DNA of 64,000 nt from Eledone cirrhosa. Lineage: Eukaryota; Mollusca; Cephalopoda; Octopoda; Eledonidae. Where the stretch lies: assembly GCA_964016885.1 (NCBI GenBank), contig OZ024745.1, forward strand, positions 46,113,272 through 46,177,271. The letters run 5' to 3'. Below are positions 43,981-54,925 of this stretch, piece after piece. Position 1 is the first letter of the stretch; every line of letters begins with the position of its first letter. A program made the translations under genes and the position numbers. The notes under the pieces were generated by a model. The model was not told the origin of the DNA, searched no databases, and saw only the letters and a program-made list of their open reading frames with translations.

Positions 43981-46303
43981 AGACACAGCACACAGATACA
44001 GGCAAACAAAATAACACAAGACAGGGAGGAGAAACCGAGAGTAATAAAAATTATCAATCTAACTAGTGCAGAACCAACTCCCAACCTTATCAACTTACTC
44101 TCCAAAGGTCTTAAATTCACACCGACCCCACTACGTCATAACTACTATGAAATGAAGGAAGACATCACAGACTTCTGTAGAAAGTTACGACTCAGTGAAG
44201 AACTATTCGACTAGTACAATGAGGATGAATCATTAACCAGAAATAGAAGCAATTACACCCCATCAAAAGGTAGAAATAAAATCCTGGACGAATTCTGTGA
44301 ACACATCACAAACTTCCCTTACCAACACTTGCACAGACAAAAACACAAGCCAAACCTCAACAAGAAAGAATGGGAAGAATTAAATAGATTAAAAACCGAC
44401 AGAACTATTACAATTAAAGAGGCTGATAAAGGGAGTACAGTAGTCCTAATGGAGACAGAATTCTATATCAACTTAGCGCTCTCCACTTTGGAAAACAAAA
44501 CATACTACGAAAAGGCTGAACACTACAATCAACAGAAAATTATGAGAAACCTAAAAACTCTGATCAACCAATACAAAGAAGGACTCACTAACAAGGAATT
44601 CAGCTTCATCACAGACTTCACAAGTAAATCCAGCCTTTTCTACGGTATACCTAAAGTACATAAAAGCGAATTAATAAGTAAGGCATGCAAGGAAGCCACA
44701 GACATAGTCATCAATGTCCCCTCACCCAATGATCTCAAATTAAGACCTATAATAGCAGGCCCCGCTTGCGAAACCCACCCCCTTAGCAACTTCATTGATA
44801 CCTTTCTCAAGCCTTTTCTCAAACACATCAAAAGCTATATAAGGGATGACCTAGATATGCTCAATCACCTCCCTAATATGCCCCTTTCTGAACAAACCCT
44901 ACTAGTGACGTTCGATGTAGTCAACCTATACTCCAACATCCCCCACAACCTAGGAATAGAAGCTATCCAATTTTGGCTGGATAATTACCACAATGAACTC
45001 CCACAACGCATCAAAAAAGAATTCGTGATAGAGGGACTCAAATTTATCTTGGAGAACAATTACTTCGTTTTCAATAACAAACCCTACAGGCAGAAATCTG
45101 GGACCGCTATGGGAACGAAAACAGCCCCCACTTATGCCAACCTAGTCATGGGATACCTGGAAATCACCCTCTACACTAAAGTACTAAACAAATTTGGAAA
45201 CACTCTCCACTTACACATAGAAAGGAACTGAAAGCGATATCTAGATGACTGCTTCATCCTTTGGCACGAAAACATCGAGAAACTTAAAGAATTTCACACC
45301 CTTATAAATGGGCTCAACACGAATATTAACTTCACGGTGGAATACAGCCATCAACAACTCCCCTTCCTCGACATCCTCATTAAGATTCATAACAAAAAAA
45401 ATAGAAACAGGCATATACTACAAGCCCACAGACTCCAAGCAATATCTTCCTTTCAACTCTTGCCACCCTAGACACGTTAAAATTAATATTCCCTACAACT
45501 TAGCCAAGAGAATCTGTATTATAGTCTCCAATAAAAACACCTGTTACTTACGGCTACAAGAACTAAAGGACACACTCATAGGCAGGGACTACCCTGCATC
45601 ACTAATTGACAACGGAATCCAACGTGCCCTAAAACTCAGTACCCAGGACCTTAGACACCCTAAAGTAAATCAACGGAAACTAAAAGCTCTTCCATACATC
45701 TCCACACACAACCCCCTCAACAATGAGGCCTTTGACACCATCCTCGAGAACATCCCTGTGTTAAAAAAGGACCATAGAATGAACCAAATCCTACGAACAC
45801 ACGATATCATAAAGAGCAAAAGACAATCTAAGTCAATGAAAAACATCCTAACACATGCCAAAGTACTGCCAACCACAACAACGAAACCCACAGTAAAAAA
45901 AAAATGTGATAGACCCAACTGTGGCATATGCATCAACCTAATAGAGGGTTCGGAATTCTATTTCAAAGAAGGACAACGTTTTATAGTAAAACACAATTTC
46001 ACATGCGCATCAGAAAATCTAATATATGTATTAACTTGCTCAGGTTGTCGAGAACAATACATAGGCCAGACCAAAAACAGCCTCCGCCAACGCATGAGTG
46101 TCCATAGATCCCAAATTAAAATACGGGAATACAGGAAAATTCCACTGAGTGAACACATTGAATCCTGTGCCGCCCAAAATCATCCCAACTTCAGAATCTT
46201 TCCTCTCTACAAATTTAAAGATAATGCCACCCACACCCAGCGCATCAGCAAGGAATCTCACTTTATTAACAAATACGGACCCCGTCTAAACACTTCTCCC
46301 TAA
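43981..46303 (+). pseudogene. PLE reverse transcriptase - GIY-YIG endonuclease, broken by two stops and a frameshift
   Basis: The conserved N-terminal SKGLKFTPTP lies at about 44101-44130. RT blocks follow: EADKGSTVVL, FYGIPKVHKS, LRPIIAGP, TFDVVNLYSNIPH (motif A Asp codon 44914-44916), GTAMGTKTAPTYANLVMG (motif B) and RYLDDCF (motif C, codons 45235-45255), then LPFLDILI. TAG at 44212 and TGA at 45229 interrupt it; the latter sits two codons before RYLDD, where PLEs usually have Trp. An eight-A run at 45394-45401 has one base too many and shifts the frame. Downstream, CDRPNCGIC is a zinc-knuckle-like linker, and IYVLTCSGCREQYIGQT, SLRQRMSVHRS and SEHIESC carry the GIY-YIG residues. It ends FINKYGPRLNTSP at TAA. 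Confidence 0.9.
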
Positions 46304-47088
<785 letters not shown>

Positions 47089-47192
47089 TCTTAATAGGCA
47101 TCTGAACTGTTGACCTGTCAACAAACTGCAATTCACACACACATCCCTACTGACCATTATCACAACAATGAACCTCTTTACTACTACTACAC

Positions 47193-47231
<39 letters not shown>

Positions 47232-47234
<3 letters not shown>

Positions 47235-47632
47235 TTGTCTTGAAAGACTTATTTTTCAGTGACTTCTCAATCAGCCGAGACAAACCTACATTTGACGCAA
47301 AATCAATGTTTAACATTCACAGGACCTCTACCGACCAAGCAAAATTGTTTTGACCACAAGAATTTTTGCAACACGAATTGGCGCGAAACTTATTTTAATA
47401 CATCTGGAGCCACTTTTTCACATTAAAAAGGTAGAATTTCCAAAACTAGATTAGAGAAAACATCACGGGCGCTCTATCCCAAAACGATTTTTGAAAAGCA
47501 TTAGAAATGCGCAACCGGTAAAAACTTAAAACCAAAACTGATTACTAACCAATACTATTACTAATTTTTACTTATTCCTAATTAAACTATTTTTCACTGG
47601 GAACAATTTGTCAGCATTTTCTTTTTCTTTTA

Positions 47633-47636
<4 letters not shown>
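47232..47636. other. no feature recognised
   Basis: Unique-looking DNA up to (TA)n at 47637-47704. Confidence 0.5.
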
Positions 47637-47701
<65 letters not shown>

Positions 47702-47702
47702 T

Positions 47703-47765
47703 AATATATATTCACACCTTTCGATTGCAAGGCCAATGCTCTAACCACTAAGTCATGTGCCTCCA

Positions 47766-47801
<36 letters not shown>

Positions 47802-47866
47802 TGGAGGCACATGACTTAGTGGTTAGAGCATTGGCCTTGCAATCGAAAGGTTGTGAATATATATTA
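47703..47866. repeat. palindrome made of two SINE-B tRNA heads, head to head
   Basis: 47713-47764 is the minus-strand head (CACACCTTTCGATTGCAAGG ... CATGTGCCTCC) and 47803-47856 the plus-strand head (GGAGGCACATGACTTAGTGG ... CGAAAGGTTGTGAA). They are separated only by GAAT(AT)n(ATTC). Both stop at the same base inside box B (TTGTGAA), then go into (TA)n. Confidence 0.9.
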
Positions 47867-47932
47867 TACACTTATATATGTATATACATTCATACATTCA
47901 TATATATATATACATTCATATACTGTATATGG

Positions 47933-47965
<33 letters not shown>

Positions 47966-49280
47966 CGAGGAGTGTCAGAAAAGTTCCAGGACTGATGTCA
48001 CAAAAGATTTATTTCAAACCCAAACTTCACACTAAGAGTTTTCTCCTTCAAAGTAATCCCCTGGCGTATGTAATTGTAATCTAAGCACTCTGCAGCGATC
48101 AAACTTTTTTCTTCATAATTTTATATACATGTCCTGTTTCAGGTCGTCAAGCAATGAGCACAGAGCAACGAACCAACTTGAAGTTTCTGGTACGGTTGGG
48201 GAAAACTCCGCCAGAAGCAGTGAGATTGCTGCAGCAAGTGTATGGAGATGAGACAATGTCACACTCACGTGTTTTTGAGTGGTGCAAGAGGTTTAAAGAA
48301 GGACGCGAGAACGTGGAAGATGACCCCCAGGAGCGCAAGGCCCTCAACAACCAGGACTGAGGTCAACGTTGAGCACGTCAGGCAGATGGTGCGTAGCGAT
48401 CGTCGGCTGACTGTTCGACTGATGGCAAATGAGCTGGGCATGAATCGGGACAGCGTCTGGAAGATTCTCACTGAAGATTTGGACATGCGGAAAGTCTGCG
48501 CGAAGATGGTGCCAAAACTGCTGAACGGTGACCAGAAGGGTCGACGCATGCAAGTGTGCCAGTACATCCTCGAGCGTCTTGAAATCGAACCAGACTTGCT
48601 AGGGACAGTCATCACCGGTGATGAGTCATGGATCTTCGAGTACGACCCGGAAACCAAACGCCAGAGCCTTCAGAGGAAGTGTCCGTCGTCGCCAAGGCCG
48701 AAGAAAGCACGACAGTCGCAGTCCAAAGTCAAGGTCATGTTGATCACATTCTTTGATGTGAGTGGGATCGTCCACTACGAGTTCTTGCCACAGGGCCAGG
48801 CGATCAACCAGTATGTCTACAAAGAGATACTGCAGCGTTTGCTTCGTTCAGTGCGTGAGAAGAGGCGAGAGTTGTGGCAGGACAACTCGTGGCTGCTTCA
48901 CCATGACAACGCGCCTGCTTACAAGGCCCTGAGCATCCGACAGTTCCTGGCCGAGAAGAACACCGCCGTGCTGAAGCAACCTCCCTACTCCCCCGACCTG
49001 TCTCCGTGTGTTTTTTTCCTATTCCCCAAGCTCAAGGGGGTCATCAAGGGGACCCGTTTTGAAGACGTGGACGACATCAAAAAGGCCGTGACGACGGAAC
49101 TTGCAAAGACCCCGGAAGAATCCTTCCAGGAGTGAATGCAAGCGTGGCAGAAAAGGATGGAAAAGTGCATTAGACTCCAGGGGATTAGTTTGATTACTTT
49201 GAAGGAGAAAACTTTTAGTGTGAAGTCTGGGTTTGAAATAAATCTTTTGTAACATCAGTCCTGGAACTTTTCTGACACAC

Positions 49281-49284
<4 letters not shown>
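47966..49284 (+). mobile_element. mariner-family DNA transposon, ~1.32 kb, inactive
   Basis: Terminal inverted repeats of about 97 bp: left CGAGGAGTGTCAGAAAAGTT, right (inverted) TGAGGTGTGTCAGAAAAGTT, then CCAGGACTGATGT and so on. They differ by a few substitutions and a 9-bp insertion near the inner end. The element lies in (TA)n on both sides, consistent with TA target choice. It encodes one damaged transposase. Confidence 0.93.
48154..49135 (+). pseudogene. mariner transposase (D34D type), frameshifted and catalytically altered
   Basis: ATG at 48154 opens MSTEQRTNLKFLVRLGKTPP, the N-terminal helix-turn-helix. A five-C run at 48324-48328 is one base too long: the frame from 48154 stops at 48360 while the homologous reading continues in the next frame (RPSTTRTEVN onward). 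Asp 1 is in VITGDESW and Asp 2 in LLHHDNAP. The residue 35 after Asp 2, where mariners have the third Asp, is Val (SPCVFFLFPKLK, codon GTT at about 49009-49011). A TGA at 49133 stops translation before the usual C-terminal MQAWQKRMEKCI segment, which follows in frame. Three independent lesions mark it as dead. Confidence 0.93.
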
Positions 49285-49323
<39 letters not shown>

Positions 49324-49407
49324 GCTTTCACCGTATCTTTGACTAAAGAAATTTTAGTCTGATAATGGGGTTTAGAACCCTCAGATAAATGGAAATAGAT
49401 GAGTATT

Positions 49408-49477
49408 GACGTACATGGGAGTCGAACCCACATCTTTGGTTATCCAGACCACTGTGTTACCATTACACCAACACATC
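49408..49477 (-). tRNA. tRNA-like sequence in the left arm (repeat-derived)
   Basis: A 70-nt cloverleaf can be drawn. The acceptor is GATGTGT with GTACGTC (includes G-U pairs), the D stem GTGT with ACAC is perfect, the anticodon stem TGGT/ACCA closes the loop CTGGATA, and the T stem GTGGG/CCCAT closes TTCGACT. T33 gives anticodon GGA. Box B GGTTCGACTCC is consensus. Because it lies in a repeat with an inverted partner, a pseudo-tRNA is more likely than a working gene. Confidence 0.55.
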
Positions 49478-49753
49478 ACCCATCTCCTTCCATTCAAATT
49501 AGAAGCTACATTCTTAGCGAGTATAAATGGCAAGTAAGTATGTGTTGAAACAGTGAGCAGGTTTGAAATTAGAAAATAGAATAGCTTTCACGGTATCTTT
49601 GACTAAAGAAATTTTAGTCTGATAATGAGGTTTAGAACCCTCAGATAAATGGAAAAAGATGAGTATAAACCTGCTCACTGTTTCAAAACATACTTACTTG
49701 CCATTTATACTCGCTAAGAATGTAGCTTCTAATTTGAATGGAAGGAGATGGGT

Positions 49754-49823
49754 GATGTGTTGGTGTAATGGTAGTACAGTGGTCTGGATAACCAAAGATG
49801 TGGGTTCGACTCCCATGTACGTC
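49754..49823 (+). tRNA. tRNA-like sequence in the right arm (repeat-derived)
   Basis: Same cloverleaf as 49408-49477, but the D arm reads GTGT...GTAC, leaving three pairs (one G-U). Acceptor, anticodon and T stems are unchanged. No CCA and no T-run terminator directly follow (ends GTACGTCAATAC). Confidence 0.5.
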
Positions 49824-49958
49824 AATACTCATCTTTTTCCATTTATCTGAGGGTTCTAAACCCCATTATCAGACTAAAATTTATTTAGTCAAAGATACGG
49901 TGAAAGCTATTCTATTTTCTAATTTCAAACCTGCTCACTGTTTCAAAACATACTTACT

Positions 49959-49998
<40 letters not shown>

Positions 49999-50665
49999 AA
50001 TGAATAATAGCAGGTAGACATCATAAAAAGGTAATTTATTCTGTGTGCTTACAAATGTTTCCACGGTGGTTATACAGCCTAGTTATGCTATGTGCAAATT
50101 TATAACTATTTGCAAAATTCAATTATCAAATGCTGTGACCACTGTATCATCAGAGCAGAATGGTTAAAGTGTAAAATGCAAATACCCTTAAGTGAGGTTA
50201 TTGGGAAAGATAGAGTAGAAAAGGAAGAGAGAAAAGAAGGGGAGAGGGGGAGAGAGAGAGATATGCAGGGGTTGGAGAAATGGGAGAGAGTGGTTTGTAG
50301 ATATCTTAATCAAAATGTTGTAGTATGGGTTTTATTATACTGATTACTCTTAAAGCGACCACCTTAAGCGATGCGTTGATAGTCAAGGGTGGAATTATTT
50401 ATTGCCCCATAGGGCAGGTTCATAGATGTGGAGAGGGAGGGAGGTGGAGCTAGGGCGAGAGAGAGAGAGAGTGGAATGGATAGAGAGGGAGAGATAGAGA
50501 GGGGACAGACGAAAGCTATGGGGTGGGTGTACATTTGGTTCATAGTAGTAATCTACGAATTGCACTAAGTTTCCATTTATAGTGATAAGCATGGTATTGT
50601 CTTGTAGTGTGAGGGAAGAGAAAGTGGTTAGCTAGAAAGCAATGTTATAGTTACGGGTTCGAATG

Positions 50666-51660
50666 TTAAGTTATTTTATAGTGAGAGAATTTAGCTTTCA
50701 GTTTGTGGTTGCAGTATAATGATCGTTCGATTCTATCATTTAGTAATTTATTTTTGGATTTTAAGATGTAAAAGAGTTCAAGGTTACATAACCTGCAGTA
50801 CTTCAATCCACTCCGATATGCACTATCGCTGGAAAGTATATCCCATTTCAAGGTGAACTGTTGGTTGCGTTCACGGAGTTACCAGGTCTTGTTGGCGAGC
50901 GTGGTCACAAAACAGTGATCAGGATGTTTAATTGAGAATCGATGACGGTACCAGCGAGATTTAAAGGAGGTAGTGGTAGACCCGATGTAATACCATTTTT
51001 GGTCGTTCGATTCAACAGTGCATTGGTAAACAATGTTGGACTTTAGGCATTTATTCTTCAATGGACATCTTTCAGGTAGGTGGCAGTTACAGTTTTTGTT
51101 GTGGGTAGCGGGTATACCATGGATAGGTTGTGATAACAGTACAGGTGGGTTGTGTAATACCCGTCTTCCATTTAGTGGTTGGGAGGCCGATATTACGTTA
51201 TGCTCATCTGTTATTAAAATATTTTGTTTTGTAGCGTTGTTTAATTGCTTTAAATTAAGTTTTTTATGTATGCTTCAAGGTTTGGTGCCGTGGAGTATGA
51301 TAGTTTAATAGTTTTAGAGTTCAGAATTTTACTGTATTTATGGGAACTAGGGAAATGCTTGTTGATTAACTTAAAGAATGAAAGAGATAGTTTTGTACTA
51401 ATCGAAGCATTAAAAATGGGATTATACCAGATATACTTTCTACAACGTGATTTATTTGGTGATGATTTTCTATTATTAGTATGTCTGGTGGTACTGCGTG
51501 TGTGCGCTTGTATTTCAGTACCCCAGTTACGTATTCCTTGATTTCGTGTAGAGCTATGTGTGTTATGGAGATTCTTATCAATGTATTCTATTGTATCCCG
51601 GTGGTCGGCATTCCTTAATGCATTATTATAGTATTCAGCATGTTCACTAAAAATCTCAGA
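50666..51660 (-). pseudogene. retroelement C-terminal region with GIY-YIG endonuclease, degraded
   Basis: Minus strand from 51660: YIWYNPIFNASISTKLSLSF, HFPSSHKYSKILNSKTIKLS and NLEAYIKNLI end at a frameshift near 51235. The reading resumes with NPPVLLSQPIHGIPATHNKN, CPLKNKCLKSNIVYQCTV (zinc-binding Cys), WYYIGSTTTSFKSRWYRHR (the GIY-YIG core with Tyr and Arg), an in-frame TAA at 50879-50881, then WDILSSDSAYRSGLKYCRLC, FYILKSK and a final stop. This differs clearly from the PLE at 42.7-46.3 kb, so it belongs to another PLE-like lineage. No RT portion is present. Confidence 0.8.
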
Positions 51661-51851
51661 GTCACCCTAGGTCCACCTCCCTCCCTCTCCACATCTATGA
51701 ACTTGCCCTGTGGGGCAATAAATAATTCCACCCTTGACTATCAGCGCATCGCTTAAGGTGGTCGCTTTAAGAGTAACCAGTATAATAAAACCCCTACCAC
51801 AACATTTTGATTAAGATATCTACAAACCACTCTCTCCCATTTCTCCAACCC

Positions 51852-51858
<7 letters not shown>

Positions 51859-51925
<67 letters not shown>
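51859..51925. repeat. (CT)n microsatellite inside the right inverted arm
   Basis: 33 CT units; the corresponding place in the left arm (50238-50262) has only a short interrupted GA run. Confidence 0.97.
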
Positions 51926-51928
<3 letters not shown>

Positions 51929-52154
51929 TTTTCTACTCTATCTTCCCCCAATAACCTCACTTAAGGGTATTTACATTGTACATTTTAACCATTCTGCTTT
52001 GATGATACAGTGGTCACAGCATTTGATAATTGAGTTTTGCAAATAGTTATAAATTTGCACATAGCATAACTAAGCTGTATAACCACCATGGAAACATTTG
52101 TAAGCACACAGAATAAATTACCTTTCTATGATGTCTACCTGTTATTATTCATTT

Positions 52155-52291
52155 TTATCTACACTCCAGAATACAGAAGGATCAGGAACTAAGTTTCTTC
52201 AACTATTCTTCCATAACTCGTTGAGTAACCCCTCACCATACGTCAACTCTATCCAGTGTAGTAATTAACCATTACTGCATCCAGGATAATC
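52155..52291. other. short unassigned spacer
   Basis: No feature; leads into CTATATATATAGGATAATATA. Confidence 0.5.
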
Positions 52292-52312
52292 CTATATATA
52301 TATATATATAGG

Positions 52313-52397
<85 letters not shown>

Positions 52398-52559
52398 TGA
52401 TATATATGTGTGTGTGTATGTATATATATATATACATTCATATATATGTGTATATATGATATATATACATACATATATATGTGTGTATATAATATATATA
52501 TATACATACTTACATACATCTACAGTATATATATATATACATACTTACATACATATACA

Positions 52560-52633
<74 letters not shown>

Positions 52634-52695
52634 AAATGAAGCTTGAAGCAGTTAGAAGCTGAAACTGCTTCAGCTTACAGTCGAATCTGTACCTC

Positions 52696-52740
<45 letters not shown>
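52292..52740. repeat. (TA)n / (TACA)n complex with a small hairpin
   Basis: (TA)n at 52314-52394, 52560-52634 and 52700-52738. TACATACTTACATACAT and ACAGTATATATATA repeat twice between them. At 52637-52670 GAAGCAGTT and AACTGCTTC form a hairpin, again bracketed by (TA)n. Confidence 0.9.
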
Positions 52741-52742
<2 letters not shown>

Positions 52743-53384
52743 TATGTAGGAACAAGATGTCAGAGTATCCTCTCATTAAATCTATTCAAGTGTGATGCAT
52801 GTTTAACTATTGATCAGATCAAGGTTTGATCTGTATCGATCGGGTGAAGCTCTGTCATCAAAAGCTCATATTACGACCCCATGATATTCCTAATATTATG
52901 TATTTTCCTCTATTACATCCCTTTACTATATCATATATAATGTATAATATTATGATACATGAAACCCTATCACCATAATAATACCTCAAGTCCATACATG
53001 TGGACAAGATACTTGACAACGTAAAATATGACTATGGCCAGCTAAGCGACCATGACACAAATCACTTAAAACCAGTCACACCATTGACATTAGGAACTAA
53101 AATCGATGCCAAACTCTTTACCCTACATTCCTCACTATATATCATTTACACTACCAACTTATTTGATCCTCATTATCATATTACAATCAAACATCACTTT
53201 ATAACCCTTATAACCCAGATAACCTTAATACCAAGCCAACATTTTTATAGGGTTTTTTTTGTATATTTTTTGTTTAAAGATTTTTTTATTATCGTTTGTT
53301 TTATTATTATTGTTATTATTTTTATTATTATCATCATCATTGATGCTGTTATTATTATTATTGTCTGTCTTCTCTGTTAATTTG
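52741..53384. other. no feature recognised
   Basis: A 126-codon open frame (53000-53380) ends in Ile/Val runs from (ATT)n DNA; no domain seen. Confidence 0.5.
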
Positions 53385-53480
53385 CATCCTACTACATCTC
53401 TTGTGCATCCATAGGTTACACAATGTGCACCTTATGGAACTTTTACCCACCCCTTTTGAGTATATCAAGCAAGGCCACTT
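53385..53480 (-). pseudogene. relic of the RTE-like LINE zinc-finger region
   Basis: CTACTACATCTCTTGTGCATCC and the following ~60 bases align by eye with the zinc-module segments of the LINE copies (CACTACATCTTTTATGCACCC at 35340). Too decayed to read a frame. Confidence 0.55.
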
Positions 53481-53734
53481 CCTTGGTGGTATCTGCTTCT
53501 GAAGTCATTGATAAAGTTAGATTTATAGTCTTTGATAGCTTAGAAATCCTAACCTTAAAAAACAGTATTTCGCTTTCTTCAATGATTAGATTGGCAACTA
53601 TGGTTTTGGATTTGTTGTTAATAGAATATAATATATTTTTTGTAATTGTTAACAACTTTGACAAGAGAGATGCCTGGAAGTACTTTAATGAGAGCTGTTA
53701 AATAGAGGGAATACATAGAAAAGAGATAGACTAC

Positions 53735-53870
53735 CACATGTAAGCCAACAGAAGGAACTGCTATTAATGTTGATAGTGGTATGAAGATAGGGAAGCACTT
53801 AGTCCATCAGGAATAGTCACTGAGATGCTTAAAACGTATGACAGAGTAGAGCATAGGATTGTTATCAATT
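53735..53870 (+). pseudogene. relic of the RTE-like LINE RT N-terminal region
   Basis: Reads GMKIGKALSPSGIVTEMLK, which parallels DMKTGKAAGPSEIVAEMLK of the intact copies. It is in the opposite orientation to the relic at 53385, so the two are either separate insertions or an inverted fragment. Confidence 0.6.
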
Positions 53871-54585
53871 ACAAAAAATACACTATATTCTATTAACAAG
53901 AAATCTAAAAACATAGCCTCCATTGAAGATAGTTTAGAAATACTAATCTTAAAAACAGTATTTCACTATCAAAGACCATAATCTAACTTTTTCAATGACC
54001 TCACAACCAGGTTCATTAACCCCACAAAATCAGAACTATCCATTATTATCAAACACATTTTAGATGTAATCAACAACAACATCCAAAATAATTTAAGGGT
54101 AATTACTCTGATAGGTTCCTGATAATTGATTTTTAACAATATTCAATAAATGAATTTGTTGTTGATGGGTTGTTATATTTTTTTAAGTTGTTATTGTAAT
54201 GTGCATTAAAGTGACATTATTACTGAAGCTATTGATATTTCTAGTTGTTTTATATAAGGATTGGCAATTTAAAGTGGATATAAATGTTTTCCCTAGAGCA
54301 AGACACCAACAACAGAGAGATGAATAAGTATCAAGCTGCTTCTAATAGCTCTTTGAACTTGGTGCTAACAATATAGTGATAAATACCTAACACCAAATAG
54401 TGTAGTTAATGGTCTTCTATTATAAATAATTATTAAAAGGGAAATCTCAGCATAAAAGCAAGAATGTATCTCTGTGTAGCACAGAATATAAAATATCTGT
54501 GGAATTGAGATGGCTTATTAACAAAACACACAAATTGTGCTTTATGACTAGGAGATTATTGAGCAGAGAGAGAGATCCTCCTCAT
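53871..54585. other. no feature recognised
   Basis: A/T-rich. The TTAGAAATCCTAACCTTAAA at 53542 reappears as a variant at 53935, a minor local duplication. Confidence 0.5.
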
Positions 54586-54925
54586 CATCATCACCATCAT
54601 CATCACCATCATCATCACCATCATCATCATCATCATCATCACCAGCACCAATACACCCTGTGATTTGGTTGGTGATAGGAAGGGCATCCCAGTATAGAAA
54701 CTAGACTAAAAAAGATTGAAGGGACTCTCCATTTGTTTCAAGGGCATGACAATCTCCCTAGTGTTGGTGAGTTACATGATAAACACAGCCAGTACACTCT
54801 GTAAAGTGGTTGGTGATAGGAAGGGATTCCAGCCATAGAAAACCTGCTAAACAAATGGTTAGGAGGACTCTTTAACTATATCAAAGACATGATAACATCT
54901 TTAGTGCTGGTATCTTGATAATGAA
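54586..54925 (+). mobile_element. (CATCAC)n plus LINE 3' tail (second RTE-like family)
   Basis: (CATCATCAC)n at 54586-54645 is followed by GGTTGGTGATAGGAAGGGCA, CAAGGGCATGACAATCTCCC, TAGTGTTGGTGAGTTACATG and a second GTGGTTGGTGATAGGAAGGG. It is the same two-block tail as 38995-39392. Confidence 0.65.

Larger units (their letters stand above)
42703..46303 (+). mobile_element. Penelope-like element (PLE), nearly complete coding region, inactive
   Basis: Coding order is a coiled-coil N-terminal region, reverse transcriptase, linker with CxxxxC zinc knuckle, and GIY-YIG endonuclease, as in endonuclease-positive Penelope-like retroelements. (TA)n precedes it at 42609-42697 and a C/A-rich 3' region follows. 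From 42703 to 45393 everything lies in one reading frame, interrupted by TAA (43921), TAA (43942), TAG (44212) and TGA (45229). The frame then shifts once. Precise ends and terminal repeats could not be set. Confidence 0.9.
49322..49962. repeat. large palindrome carrying two tRNA-like sequences
   Basis: The right part (49665-49962) and left part (about 49322-49560) are inverted copies sharing CCTGCTCACTGTTTC, ACATACTTACTTGCCATTTA, TTCTAATTTGAATGGAAGG and GGGTTCTAAACCCCATTATC. The sequence around 49560-49660 repeats part of the left arm in direct orientation. AACCTGCTCACTGTTTCAAA occurs at both ends of the right unit (49669 and 49928), as if the unit were opened from a tandem or circular form. 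(TA)n brackets it. Confidence 0.88.
49996..52154 (-). mobile_element. 2.2-kb element: GIY-YIG relic between ~460-490-bp inverted repeats
   Basis: The left arm 49996-50455 and right arm 51663-52154 are inverted copies (AATAGCAGGTAGACATCAT, TGCTTACAAATGTTTCCAC, CCTTAAGTGAGGTTATTGGG, ACCACCTTAAGCGATGCG, CACATCTATGAAC). The right arm is longer through a (CT)n expansion at 51859-51925. Penelope-like elements often end in terminal repeats that may be inverted, so this fits a 5'-deleted PLE carrying only its endonuclease region. Confidence 0.8.

Noticed and set aside
44329..46303. Telomerase or a host reverse transcriptase gene
   Set aside because: The RT motif set with a C-terminal GIY-YIG domain and the stops point to a Penelope-like retroelement relic.
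50000..50180. Full hammerhead ribozyme in the left inverted arm (CTCTGATGA to GGAAAC on the minus strand)
   Set aside because: The ~100 nt between the two core strings do not form a nested stem II; kept only as a suggestion inside another finding.
53000..53380. 126-codon open frame
   Set aside because: The C-terminal half is Ile/Val from (ATT)n DNA; the N-terminal half has no homology I can recognise.
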